From the NCBI GenBank assembly GCA_964649745.1, contig CAZYQI010000006.1, forward strand, positions 56,022 through 120,021: a stretch of DNA of 64,000 nt, in the 5' to 3' direction. The position numbers and the translations under genes were made by a program. This stretch comes from CAZEHS01 sp964649745 (GTDB taxonomy: Bacteria > Bacillota > Clostridia > Peptostreptococcales > Acidaminobacteraceae). This document shows, one piece after another, positions 16,117 through 24,383 of this stretch; the stretch's first letter is position 1, and every line of letters starts with the position of its first letter. The notes under the pieces were generated by a model that saw only the letters and a program-made list of their open reading frames with translations, did not search any database and was not told the origin of the DNA.

Positions 16117-16572
16117 TTACCCCTTTGGGACCCGGTTTTCATTTTCAGGACTAAGGGCATCCAGCTCAGCTCTCAACTGAGAAGACTGGTCCTCAGCCGC
16201 CCCAAGCCTTCTGCGTTCTTCAACTGCTTGCATCACCGAGAGCACCTTGTTTATATCGAAGGGCTTCAATATAAAACCAGCCGCACCGGAGTTCAGCGCT
16301 TCAACAATGACATCCCTCTGCCCCATGGCGCTAACCACAACAACCTGGGCAGTAGGTTCCACTTCACGTATCCTTCGTATGCCTTCTAAACCATCTACCC
16401 CGGGCATGGTAATATCCATGGTAACGATATCCGGCTTCAGCCGCGTGTAGAGAAGAGCCGCCTGAAGGCCATTACCGGCTTCAGCCACTATCTCATGACC
16501 GGCTTTCGTCAGCATAATTTTCAGTTTTTCACGGATAACGACGGAGTCATCCACAATCATGATCTTTGACAT
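16117..16572 (-). CDS. CheY-like response regulator with short C-terminal tail
   Basis: A 151-residue receiver protein: MIVDDS acidic pair, DIVTMDITMPGVDG phospho-site, VVVSAMG, and FILKPFD. After the receiver comes a charged tail of about 30 residues (VEERRRLGAAEDQ to the end), probably helical. ATG 16572 with GGGAG upstream gives the normal receiver start; the frame extends upstream without support. It is closely related to the next gene and heads this small signalling operon. Confidence 0.9.
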   Translation of the reverse strand: MSKIMIVDDSVVIREKLKIMLTKAGHEIVAEAGNGLQAALLYTRLKPDIVTMDITMPGVDGLEGIRRIREVEPTAQVVVVSAMGQRDVIVEALNSGAAGFILKPFDINKVLSVMQAVEERRRLGAAEDQSSQLRAELDALSPENENRVPKG

Positions 16573-16714
16573 AGGTTGTCTCCCAGTAAAGCATGATAGT
16601 CTCATATTAACATGAATCGAACCCCAAATACAGGTAAAAACATCCTGATTAACTGCCATTTTCAAGGTACAAGTGATATAATGAACCCAAAATAATGAAA
16701 AGGAGAACTAAGAG

Positions 16715-17155
16715 ATGAGTATGTTATTTGCTGCCGGACTTTTCATGCTGTTCCTTGTCGTACTGCTCCTTCTTGGCTACATCCCCTTCAGCATCGGGCT
16801 CTACCGCATGGCGATGAAGTGTGGAATCGATAATCCATGGCTGGCTTGGATCCCCTTTGCCAATCTCTACGTCATCGGGCTTATTATCCGAGAACTGAAG
16901 TTCCAGAATTACGACATCCCAAAACCGGAAATGGTTTTGCCCGCCGCCGCGGCCCTGAACATCGTCATTGGCAGCATTCCATTTATCGGTCCCCTTTACA
17001 GCCTGGCTGTCTTGCTATTGACCGGACTTGCGCTTTACCGCCTGAACATGATCTTCAAAAAAGACAGTGCGCTTCTCTTCACATTGCTTTGGCTTGTGCC
17101 TCTGGTGGGCCCCTTCCTGATTCTTTCCGTAAGCAAGTACGATCCGGAGTACTAA
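16715..17155 (+). CDS. Small integral membrane protein, unknown function
   Basis: A 146-residue protein with about four hydrophobic segments (MLFAAGLFMLFLVVLLLLGY; ANLYVIGLII; LPAAAALNIVIGSIPFIGPL; ALLFTLLWLVPLVGPFLIL). The stretch CGIDNPWLAWIPFANLYVIG resembles many uncharacterised Clostridia membrane proteins. AAAGGAG lies about 10 bases before the ATG. It is divergent from the CheY pair. I assign no function. Confidence 0.75.
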   Translation: MSMLFAAGLFMLFLVVLLLLGYIPFSIGLYRMAMKCGIDNPWLAWIPFANLYVIGLIIRELKFQNYDIPKPEMVLPAAAALNIVIGSIPFIGPLYSLAVLLLTGLALYRLNMIFKKDSALLFTLLWLVPLVGPFLILSVSKYDPEY

Positions 17156-17246
17156 GGTTTCTTGAGGGCCGCAACCTTCGTGAGGTGCCTTATTTTACCT
17201 GTTACTCTTTTACCCCAACCGCTATACCCTCAAATCATAAAATCAA

Positions 17247-17280
17247 GAAAAATGCTCCCTTATTTTAGGGAGCATTTTGT
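17247..17280. terminator. Bidirectional terminator between convergent genes
   Basis: AATGCTCCCT (17251-17260) pairs with AGGGAGCATT (17267-17276), flanked by A and T runs. Confidence 0.85.
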
Positions 17281-17876
17281 TATGCGTGGAGGATACGGGA
17301 TATTCGTTTGTACACGGCCAGGGTCAGCACCGAAAGCACCACCCCTTTAAACAGATTGAATGGAACGATTCCATAAATAATCAGGGAGCTCATATCTTTA
17401 ATTGCAGGATTAACCTTCGCGCTCATGGCGATGATGGCATCCAAGGGGAAAAATGTGCTGTAGAACGGTAACAGGATGTAGTAGTTGGCCAACGCACCGG
17501 TAACCGCCATGGTTAGAATACCAATGACCAATCCCACAAGCGCTGTCATCTTGGTCTTTCTATACCGATATACCAAGGCTGCCGGCACGACTATACTGGA
17601 ACCTACCAGGAAATTTGCCAATTCTCCCACGCCCCCCGTGCTGGTCATCAGCAGATGAAGAATGTTCTTAACCGCCTCCACGGAAACCCCTGCCAGAGGT
17701 CCCATGGCCAACCCTGCGATCAGCGCCGGAAGATCGGACAAGTCTATTTTCAGAAACTCCGGAAAAAATGGAATCTGACTTTCCAACAGCATCAAAACAA
17801 AAGCAATGACTGAAAGCATGGATGTTTTCACCAACACATGTGTTTTGCTGGTGGACTTCGTTTTTTGGTCTGACAT
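17280..17876 (-). CDS. ribU: Riboflavin ECF transporter substrate-binding subunit RibU
   Basis: RibU is the membrane S component that binds riboflavin for the shared ECF energising module. The 198-residue protein has five to six hydrophobic segments; typical regions include FFPEFLKIDLSDLPALIAG and VEAVKNILHLL. ATG 17876 is chosen because GGAGGG precedes it; the frame runs on upstream into the riboswitch terminator. The FMN riboswitch directly upstream supports the flavin assignment. No EcfA/EcfT genes are in the window, so it would rely on a shared module elsewhere. Confidence 0.92.
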   Translation of the reverse strand: MSDQKTKSTSKTHVLVKTSMLSVIAFVLMLLESQIPFFPEFLKIDLSDLPALIAGLAMGPLAGVSVEAVKNILHLLMTSTGGVGELANFLVGSSIVVPAALVYRYRKTKMTALVGLVIGILTMAVTGALANYYILLPFYSTFFPLDAIIAMSAKVNPAIKDMSSLIIYGIVPFNLFKGVVLSVLTLAVYKRISRILHA

Positions 17877-17929
17877 ACGACCCTCCTGAAATTTTTTTTG
17901 AACGGTTCTCAGGAAGAGTGGAATGAATA

Positions 17930-17957
17930 AGAAAATGCCCTGGAAAGACCAGGGCAT
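17930..17957 (-). terminator. Riboswitch expression-platform terminator
   Basis: ATGCCCTGG (17935-17943) pairs with CCAGGGCAT (17949-17957), followed on the minus strand by TTTTC. It lies between the FMN aptamer and ribU, so FMN binding would favour termination. Confidence 0.82.
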
Positions 17958-17975
17958 AGAGGTATCATTCACGTT

Positions 17976-18077
17976 CTTCTCTCATCCAGACTATACTGTC
18001 GGCTCCGGAATTCAACCGGATCAACCTTTCGGCTCGCGGGCTATACCGCCGGTGGGGACTTTCACCCCGCCCTGAAG
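17976..18077 (-). promoter_or_regulatory. FMN riboswitch (RFN element)
   Basis: The minus strand has the conserved RFN core: GGGGTGAAAGTCCCCACC, GGCGGTATAGCCCGCGAGCC, a variable arm, then CCGACAGTATAGTCTGGATG and AGAGAAGA at the 3' end. It controls ribU in cis. Confidence 0.96.
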
Positions 18078-18138
18078 AAATATGTTCAATTAACTGAATT
18101 GTAGCACCAACACTGGCTATTGTCAAGAATTTCAAGTC

Positions 18139-18651
18139 TTAGATAAGCCCCCGTACCGCTTCCAACGCCTTATCATAATCCGGATGCGTGGTCACTTCAG
18201 GTACATACTCCACATACCGCACGGTGTTATCGCGGTCCACTACCACGATTCCTCTGGTCAGCAATCGCAGCTCATCAATAACAAATCCGTATTTCTCTCC
18301 AAAATCAAGATCCTTGTGGTCCGAAATCACATGAATGTTTTCAATGCCTTCTGCTGCACAGTATCTCTTTTGAGCAAAGGGAAGATCCACCGTTATGGTG
18401 ACAATATCCACATCCTTTTTCAGTTCACCGGCCTCCTGATTAAAGCGAATGGTCTGCAGGGAGCATATGCCTGTATCGATGGAAGGGGCCACACTGATTA
18501 TCTTCACCTTCCCTGCGGTGTTCTCATAGAATTCAAACGTCCCCAGCTCCTGAGTGACTGCCGTAAAATTCGGTGCCTTCATTCCTGTTTCAATTGCTTT
18601 GCCTCTCAACGTCACTCCATTTCCACCCATTTTCACATTGTCTTTTCTCAT
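18139..18651 (-). CDS. tpx: Thiol peroxidase Tpx (peroxiredoxin)
   Basis: Tpx reduces hydroperoxides using thioredoxin. The 170-residue protein has the peroxidatic Cys in SIDTGICSLQT, the resolving Cys in QKRYCAAEG, and the family ends (GNGVTLRGKAIETG; HPDYDKALEAVR). The common Pro-Val before the first Cys is Gly-Ile here. ATG 18651 has GGAGG five bases ahead; a GTG 12 bp upstream is part of that site. The TATAAT promoter and a perfect palindrome at the start point suggest regulated expression. The thioredoxin-like gene at 63290 is too distant to be an operon partner. Confidence 0.94.
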   Translation of the reverse strand: MRKDNVKMGGNGVTLRGKAIETGMKAPNFTAVTQELGTFEFYENTAGKVKIISVAPSIDTGICSLQTIRFNQEAGELKKDVDIVTITVDLPFAQKRYCAAEGIENIHVISDHKDLDFGEKYGFVIDELRLLTRGIVVVDRDNTVRYVEYVPEVTTHPDYDKALEAVRGLI

Positions 18652-18668
18652 ATGTTCCTCCACGTAAT

Positions 18669-18721
18669 ATGTAATCGTTACATCTTTGTTTTTATTATAA
18701 TCTATTGCCCCAATAAATCAA
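18669..18721 (-). promoter_or_regulatory. tpx promoter and palindromic operator candidate
   Basis: On the minus strand TTGATT (18721-18716), a 16-bp spacer and TATAAT (18699-18694). Just downstream, 18669-18683 is a perfect 6-3-6 palindrome (ATGTAA-N3-TTACAT) at the expected start point. The binding protein is unknown; it is not a good PerR or Fur match. Confidence 0.55.
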
Positions 18722-18746
18722 CATCTTTTTATTTCCATAGCGATTC

Positions 18747-20870
18747 TTATTCACCCTGCACCCGGGGAAATTCAATTTCAAAAAGAACGCCGCGTCCTTC
18801 TGTACTGGTCAGGTTTATGGTGCCTCCCATCTTCTCTGTAACCAGCTGATGAACAATATTGAGACCTAAACCGCTTGTTCTCCGCTCCCTGTCCGTTGTA
18901 TAAAAGGGCTCGTAGACACTTCCTATATCCCTGGAGGGAATACCACGGCCGTCATCTCGATAAAGCATTAGAATTCGCTCGCCTCCATCAATGATTTCAA
19001 CCGTGATATGTCCGCCGCTTCTGTTCTGGAAGCCGTGCTGAAGGGAGTTTGTGATAAGATTCGTAAGTATTTGAGAGAGGGTTCCCGGAAATCCGGTTAC
19101 CTCCACTTCTTCGTCACAGATTACTTCTACCCGATGTCCTCCCTTACGAATCCTGGCGCTCAGACTCAGAACCATTTCGTCGATATAGCTCTTAAGATTA
19201 AATGTTCGCCGCTGACCGCTGCACTGATCCACCGATACATCCTTAAAGCTCTCCACAAGCTCCTGCGTCCTTTTTAGGTTTGCCTCCATCATGGTGGAAT
19301 CTTCCTCCATGCGGGACAGGAGTACCTGAAGTTCAATCATTCGGGGATCATCCTCGGACATGCCGGTTCTTACGGATGAAATAAGGTCCTGAAGATCGGA
19401 GTTGAGGGACCGGACAATCCCAACCGGGATATTGATTTCGTGGGTGATCCCAGCCACCAGGTTCCCGAGCACAGAGAGTTTTTCACTCTGCATAAGCTGA
19501 TCCTGTGTCGATTCCAGTATCTGAAGGGATTCCTGCAACTCTCTGGTACGTTCTTGAACCTGGACCTCTAGGGCTTCGTTGGACATCATCAGTGCATCCT
19601 TTGCCTCCTGACGGGTGGTTACCATCTGGTTCGCCAAGTTGCCCATACTGGCAAATTCCTGTATCTGAATATGGTTGATATCGATTAAAATGTTCTCTTT
19701 AGCCGCTCGTTTAAAAAAAGTCATGAACGCGATAAAATCATTACGCAATTTCAACGTCTGCCGCCGTATAACCCATATGAACATCAGCGAGGTGCACAGG
19801 ATGAGAACAAGAACCTCTGCCGCCGTTTTATAAAAATGCCTCTTAACATCACTGACATTCCACTCTTCCCCGCTCTTAACCGGTTTAACCGGAACCTCTA
19901 CGCCGATTGTCCACTCCCACTTAGGCATGGCCTGTATATATACCGCTGTCCTGTACGGCTCACCGGCAAGGTCCAAGTCGTCTCGAATATAGCTGTAACC
20001 CGCGGGATTTGAGGCAGAATAGGCCATCTCCTCTTTGATTACCGCCTGTTTCTCTTCCTCTGTTCGCAACAATTCCGGCAAAGCCGTGCCTGCTCCTGAT
20101 TCAGTATAACGGGAAACCAGCTCTTTTCCGGATTCATCAATAATAAACACCTTGACTCCGCTTTCTGAAGTAAAATTACTGTATCGCTTAATGATGTCCT
20201 GGCGAACCTCGGCTTTGGCATCCTCATAATACTCCCCGGTACCGATGTACCAGTCATAAGGATCCAGCCTCTTTACGTAGGATATTTTTAAGCGGACATC
20301 GTCATCCGGATCATTGGGCCGTGGCCAATAGCCTGTCACAAAGCCCTCTCCCTGCTCCTCAACAATACGGATCTCCTGTTCGACAATCCTCTGTCCCTTA
20401 AAATCTGTAATCTCCAGAACGCTGGTTCCTTCCAGTTCCGGCCGGGAAGGGTACAAAACCGCTACCCCCTCCAAGGTATCAATAAAATAGTAGCCGCGAC
20501 CATCAAAAAAACGGGGAACTCGGAGGGTTTCGACAACCGCCTGCTGAACCGCCGCCATATTCTTCGTTCTGTTATGCTCAAATATGGAAAGTGCCTGAGT
20601 ATATCCTTCCTGTACCCTTGTTTTTACCTTTTCTTCAATTTGTGAAACAATAGCACCCTCTCTATAGTCCACATAACCGGTTATCGCCTCAATCTGTTTC
20701 TTGGCATCCGCCTTGGCAATAGCTGTTTCATGGTCAATAACATGACTGATTTGCTGGCTGAATATGTGATTTAACTGAACGATCCAAAGGATTCCCGTAA
20801 CTGCTCCCAAGATCAGAGTTGCCCCCAGAAGACTTCTGGTAAACTCCCCTGCAATGCTTCTTCTACTCAT
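18747..20870 (-). CDS. Membrane sensor histidine kinase with double-Cache-like sensor
   Basis: A 707-residue kinase. TM1 (about 13-35) and TM2 (about 353-373) flank a sensor resembling paired Cache domains (FFDGRGYYFIDTLEGVAVLYP; DPYDWYIGTGEYYEDA). A coiled linker (QVQERTRELQESLQILES) leads to the dimerisation domain with phospho-His in AGITHEINIPVG, then N box (LTNLITNSLQHGF), G1 (DDGRGIP) and G2 (SGLGLNIVHQLV). AAGGAG precedes the ATG. No response regulator is adjacent, so the partner is unknown. It is divergent from the ferredoxin gene. Confidence 0.92.
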   Translation of the reverse strand: MSRRSIAGEFTRSLLGATLILGAVTGILWIVQLNHIFSQQISHVIDHETAIAKADAKKQIEAITGYVDYREGAIVSQIEEKVKTRVQEGYTQALSIFEHNRTKNMAAVQQAVVETLRVPRFFDGRGYYFIDTLEGVAVLYPSRPELEGTSVLEITDFKGQRIVEQEIRIVEEQGEGFVTGYWPRPNDPDDDVRLKISYVKRLDPYDWYIGTGEYYEDAKAEVRQDIIKRYSNFTSESGVKVFIIDESGKELVSRYTESGAGTALPELLRTEEEKQAVIKEEMAYSASNPAGYSYIRDDLDLAGEPYRTAVYIQAMPKWEWTIGVEVPVKPVKSGEEWNVSDVKRHFYKTAAEVLVLILCTSLMFIWVIRRQTLKLRNDFIAFMTFFKRAAKENILIDINHIQIQEFASMGNLANQMVTTRQEAKDALMMSNEALEVQVQERTRELQESLQILESTQDQLMQSEKLSVLGNLVAGITHEINIPVGIVRSLNSDLQDLISSVRTGMSEDDPRMIELQVLLSRMEEDSTMMEANLKRTQELVESFKDVSVDQCSGQRRTFNLKSYIDEMVLSLSARIRKGGHRVEVICDEEVEVTGFPGTLSQILTNLITNSLQHGFQNRSGGHITVEIIDGGERILMLYRDDGRGIPSRDIGSVYEPFYTTDRERRTSGLGLNIVHQLVTEKMGGTINLTSTEGRGVLFEIEFPRVQGE

Positions 20871-21003
20871 AATTACTCCTTAGAAACATGTTATACCTAT
20901 ATATACCGACACCCGCTCCATCTAATCATGAATCTTATAAAAGTGTTTCACCACTATGAGAACGGGTATCAACTATTCAAATACATTTATAAAGGAGAGC
21001 CCC

Positions 21004-21279
21004 ATGGCCCTTGTAATTTTCGAATCCCATCTTGAAGCAAAACAAGGAACACCTCTTTCGGATCTTTTAGAGGAGGCCCCCTTCAAGATCAAGATTCCCT
21101 GCGGAAAAGGCAAGTGTGGCAAATGCAAATGCCGTGTTAGCGGAGATGTGAACCCACCTACAGCCAATGAGAAGAAACACCTCAGTGAAAAGGATCTGGC
21201 CGCCGGATACCGACTGGCCTGTGAGGTGATTGTGGAAGGGGAGGTCCATGTGACGAGGGCGGACAAAAAGAAAAAATAG
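21004..21279 (+). CDS. 2Fe-2S ferredoxin
   Basis: A 91-residue plant-type [2Fe-2S] ferredoxin. The cluster ligands appear as CGKGKCGKC with a further Cys in YRLACEV about 35 residues on. The short Lys-rich tail (ADKKKK) is unusual. The fold resembles the N-terminal domain of larger corrinoid-activating proteins, but here it stands alone. ATG 21004 has AAAGGAG ahead; the frame continues upstream without support. Its redox partner is unknown. Confidence 0.88.
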   Translation: MALVIFESHLEAKQGTPLSDLLEEAPFKIKIPCGKGKCGKCKCRVSGDVNPPTANEKKHLSEKDLAAGYRLACEVIVEGEVHVTRADKKKK

Positions 21280-21282
21280 AGC

Positions 21283-21330
21283 GGGGCTGCCCCAAATGAT
21301 TTTTATCATTGAAGGCAGCCCCCCTTTTTT
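21283..21330. terminator. Bidirectional terminator between ferredoxin and ppx
   Basis: GGGGCTGCC (21283-21291) pairs with GGCAGCCCC (21314-21322), with an inner CAAATGAT/ATCATTG stem and a T run. The inner stem is nearly identical to that of the terminator at 39349. Confidence 0.88.
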
Positions 21331-22842
21331 CTATTGCACCTCAATTATCAGTTCTCTTTTCAACATTCTTTGAAACTCTGACCGGTACTGAGCCACGGCC
21401 GCCACCTCCAGAGAAAGATCCACGGTACCCTGCAGCTTCAACCGCACCGCCTTCTTGTCCCACTGGATCTCCACTGCTTCCACCAATCCCGCCTCGCTTC
21501 GGTCGAGCTTTTCCGCCACCTTGAGGAAGAGCGCCAGCCGCCTTATGTCCTCATAGTCCTTGGCGTTCATGACCGCCCGGTATTTATGCCACTCCTCCCT
21601 GAAGGATGATTCCCGATGATGCCCTACCAGAAAGGCCGCCAGCACCCGTTCCCTGTTGGATATCCCGTTGAGATCGGCATTCATCACCAGATAGAATCCA
21701 TGGTAATGATGGTTGAAATAATCGATGTGCATACCGATATCATGCAGCCGGGCTGCCACGTGGAGTATTTTCCGATGAAAGTCTGAGAATCTGTGGATCT
21801 CCGCCAGTTGATCGAACATCCCCATACATAGGGCATCCACTCTTTTTGCGTGTAAACCGTTTACATCATACCGCAGCATCAAATTTTCCAGGCTGTGCTC
21901 CAATACGTCATCCACCAGTTCACCCTCGGGGGCAAGAAGCACACGCTTGAAGAACAGGCCGTCACGAAGCCCGTTGCCGCTTATGATGAGTTTTTTACTG
22001 TCGATCAGCTCCATGGCACACTTGATGGGCACGATCCCTCCCACCATAAGGTCCGCTCTGGATTTGCCCACCCCGGATATGGATTTCAGATCCTCCACCG
22101 TGCTGGTGATCACCTTTTGATAGACCAGATCGACCTCCTGATCCGTTATCTGATAGTTGTGGATGGTGAGAACCGGAAACTGAACCCGGTTCTTGTCTAT
22201 CTTGCCAATGGTGCGGATGATGCCGCCCAGGCCCAGAACCGGAAGCCCCTTGGCCTTCCGTAGCCATTTTACGGCTTTGAATTCCTTTAGGATGAACGCT
22301 CTGAGCCTGTCGATATCCGCCTGTACAGGATCCTTGCTCACAAACCGTTCCGACAGGGTTACGGAACCGAATGGAAGGCTGATGCTTTCCATGATCTGTC
22401 GTCCGGAAACCCAGACCAACTCCGTGCTGGCACCTCCGATATCCACCACCAGACAGTCCGGCGCGTCGATGGTGTTCATTACCCCGAGATAGTCGTAGTA
22501 CGCTTCATCGTGGCCGGATATCACTTCAAACTCCATGGCCGTTCTGTTTCGGATTTCATCCAGGAACACCTGCTGATTTTTCGCCTGTCGTACCGCCGCA
22601 GTGGCAACCCCGTGAACAGACTCCACGTGATAGACATCAATCAGTTTCCTGAACAGGGTCAACGCCTCAACCGTGCGTCTTATCGGCTCGGACTTCAGTG
22701 TCTTTTCCGCCCCCATGCCTTGACTCAGCCGCACCATCTGCTTTGCCTGATCCATCAGGTAATAGGATCCGTTATCATTTATCTGTATGATATTCATCCT
22801 CACAGAGTTTGAACCCAGGTCTATAAAGGCGATTCGTTTCAT
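21331..22842 (-). CDS. Ppx/GppA family exopolyphosphatase / pppGpp phosphatase
   Basis: A 503-residue protein of the ASKHA fold that hydrolyses polyphosphate or pppGpp. Motifs: FIDLGSNSVRMNI (phosphate 1), GVATAAVRQAKN, DIGGASTELVWV (phosphate 2) and LPFGSVTLSERF. The C-terminal half has HD-type features (VAARLHDIGMHIDYFNHHYHG), as in full-length Ppx. AAGGAG precedes the ATG. Sequence alone does not separate Ppx from GppA activity. Confidence 0.92.
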   Translation of the reverse strand: MKRIAFIDLGSNSVRMNIIQINDNGSYYLMDQAKQMVRLSQGMGAEKTLKSEPIRRTVEALTLFRKLIDVYHVESVHGVATAAVRQAKNQQVFLDEIRNRTAMEFEVISGHDEAYYDYLGVMNTIDAPDCLVVDIGGASTELVWVSGRQIMESISLPFGSVTLSERFVSKDPVQADIDRLRAFILKEFKAVKWLRKAKGLPVLGLGGIIRTIGKIDKNRVQFPVLTIHNYQITDQEVDLVYQKVITSTVEDLKSISGVGKSRADLMVGGIVPIKCAMELIDSKKLIISGNGLRDGLFFKRVLLAPEGELVDDVLEHSLENLMLRYDVNGLHAKRVDALCMGMFDQLAEIHRFSDFHRKILHVAARLHDIGMHIDYFNHHYHGFYLVMNADLNGISNRERVLAAFLVGHHRESSFREEWHKYRAVMNAKDYEDIRRLALFLKVAEKLDRSEAGLVEAVEIQWDKKAVRLKLQGTVDLSLEVAAVAQYRSEFQRMLKRELIIEVQ

Positions 22843-22933
22843 TGAGCACTCCTTCTTTAATCTTCTTCATTGTATACTTCTAAACCATACCCCTGTTTTC
22901 CTGCAATCACACAACAGCTTTCTGAATTACCTC

Positions 22934-22985
22934 AAAAAAAATCCAGCCCTCTGCGTCGGATGTTTCTGTACACAAAGGGCTGGAT
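22934..22985 (-). terminator. Terminator downstream of PilZ gene
   Basis: CCAGCCCT (22943-22950) pairs with AGGGCTGG (22976-22983); the minus strand continues with a run of eight T. It closes the transcript running from about 25.7 kb. Confidence 0.88.
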
Positions 22986-22994
22986 GGTCACTAT

Positions 22995-23360
22995 TTAGTT
23001 CAGCGTCTTGGTTTTCTCAATACCACTCAGGTAATCTTCAATCTCTTCCATCAGATCCTCCGGCATATGCAGGATCTGCAGTCCGCTTCGAGACCCGGTG
23101 GGCCCGTTGGACGTCCACAGCACCTTGGCGGTTATACGATAATATTCATTGCTGAAGCACAGATCAAAGCTGATCAGCTTATCTTTGCTCAAGGGCTCGT
23201 GGGTTTTTATCCCAATTCCGTCAGAGGAGATGTCCACCAGACTGATATCGGAAGAGGACTTGAACTCCGCATCAAAATCGGGAGCTTCTGCGCTTCGAAT
23301 AGCCCAGTTTTCAGGACTTGTGGCTCGGGTGGTCTGTCTTCGGTTCTTATCCCTCATCAT
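22995..23360 (-). CDS. PilZ domain protein (c-di-GMP effector)
   Basis: A 121-residue single-domain protein with both c-di-GMP contact motifs: RxxxR (RQTTR, about residue 8) and DxSxxG (DISSDGIG, about 44). The tail (RSGLQILHMPEDLMEEIEDYL) fits the last strand and helix. ATG 23360 follows GGGGGAG; a longer frame upstream overlaps the preceding gene and lacks support. It is last in a run of minus-strand genes with the histidine phosphatase and HesB-like genes. The GGDEF/HD-GYP protein at 56521 is a possible source or sink of its ligand. Confidence 0.85.
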   Translation of the reverse strand: MMRDKNRRQTTRATSPENWAIRSAEAPDFDAEFKSSSDISLVDISSDGIGIKTHEPLSKDKLISFDLCFSNEYYRITAKVLWTSNGPTGSRSGLQILHMPEDLMEEIEDYLSGIEKTKTLN

Positions 23361-23409
23361 GGTGATCACTCCCCCTTCTTTAAGTCTATTTACCCTTTTA
23401 TCGGCAGTT

Positions 23410-24012
23410 TCAAACGACTTCTGAAGTGGCAAGGCTTATCCTGCGACAACTGTAGTTTCCGTTTCCCGACGGTCGGAATCCAAGTACCTGACAGTTGCCA
23501 AGACGGAACCGATGAAATTCATCCTCTGTAGGCTTTGTCAGCATTCGGTAGAGGATACGGGCCACGGCACCGTGTGTCACAATCAGTACCTTTTTCTCTA
23601 CTGCGCTTATCTCATCAATCACCGGCTGCAATCTAACCATAACCTCCCGGTTAGATTCACTTCCGTTGGGTGAAAGATCAAGAATCGATCGCATATCCCG
23701 AAGAATTTCTCCATACTCCGCGTTTATCTCTTCCGGCCGCATACCCTGCAAAGCGCCAAAGTCTTTTTCTCTGAGCCCCTGGCGGATAATCAGGGCGGCC
23801 CCTGTTTCCGCTTCAATAAGCTCTGCGGTTTTTCTGGCCCGGAGCATAGGAGATGCGTATATGGTCTGGATGCCGTGTTCTTTAAGAGCCCTGGCAGCAA
23901 TTTCTGCCTGCCGGACACCATTGCCGTTAAGCGGTGTATCCAGGGTTCCTTGAAGGCGTCCCTGGGCGTTCCAGTCGGTTTCGCCATGGCGGATCAGGAG
24001 AATCTCTTTCAA
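23410..24012 (-). CDS. Histidine phosphatase family protein (phosphoglycerate mutase-like)
   Basis: A 200-residue enzyme with the catalytic LIRHGETDWN motif at the N-terminus (phospho-His), the second basic pocket (YASPMLRARKTAELI), the acid donor region (LREKDFGALQGM) and the second His in IVTHGAVARIL. This is the pattern of CobC/GpmB-type phosphatases; a substrate such as alpha-ribazole phosphate cannot be assigned. It starts 8 bp after the HesB-like gene. Confidence 0.88.
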   Translation of the reverse strand: MKEILLIRHGETDWNAQGRLQGTLDTPLNGNGVRQAEIAARALKEHGIQTIYASPMLRARKTAELIEAETGAALIIRQGLREKDFGALQGMRPEEINAEYGEILRDMRSILDLSPNGSESNREVMVRLQPVIDEISAVEKKVLIVTHGAVARILYRMLTKPTEDEFHRFRLGNCQVLGFRPSGNGNYSCRRISLATSEVV

Positions 24013-24020
24013 GGCCCCTC

Positions 24021-24368
24021 CTAGCAGTCGCAGCCACAGCCGCCGCTGCTGTCACTGCCGCAGCCGCCACCGCAACCGCTTCCACAGCCACTGGCCATGT
24101 TGGCCGGCTTCACCAGAAAACCGTCCTGAACAAAGTCGATGATCCACTCATCATATGCCTGAACCAGTTCCTGATCCATAACCAGCTTGAAATTTCCGCA
24201 CTCGTATACTGCATCCTCCGCTACGGCCGGATCAAGAGCCAGTCCGAAGGCCGGTCCGCTGCACTGCATGCCGGATACGAAAATCCGGACAGTCCGCTCC
24301 CTGTCTGCATTCTGATCAAGAACCGCAGCGATTTCATTGATGGTAGTTTCGTTGATTTGAACGTTCAT
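24021..24368 (-). CDS. HesB/IscA-like protein with Cys-rich tail
   Basis: A 115-residue protein. Residues 1-90 fit a HesB/IscA-like fold, with VSGMQCSGPAFGLALD around the first conserved Cys and YECGNFKLVMDQEL after it. The classic C-terminal CGC of IscA is replaced by a Gly/Cys tail of six Cys in about 24 residues (ending GGCGCDC). It resembles the HesB-like family that includes selenoproteins, here with Cys only. AAGGAG precedes the ATG. A role in Fe-S or metal handling is inferred; it sits 15 bp after a gene preceded by a Fur-like box. Confidence 0.78.
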   Translation of the reverse strand: MNVQINETTINEIAAVLDQNADRERTVRIFVSGMQCSGPAFGLALDPAVAEDAVYECGNFKLVMDQELVQAYDEWIIDFVQDGFLVKPANMASGCGSGCGGGCGSDSSGGCGCDC

Positions 24369-24383
24369 AAGGTTCTCCTTGAG

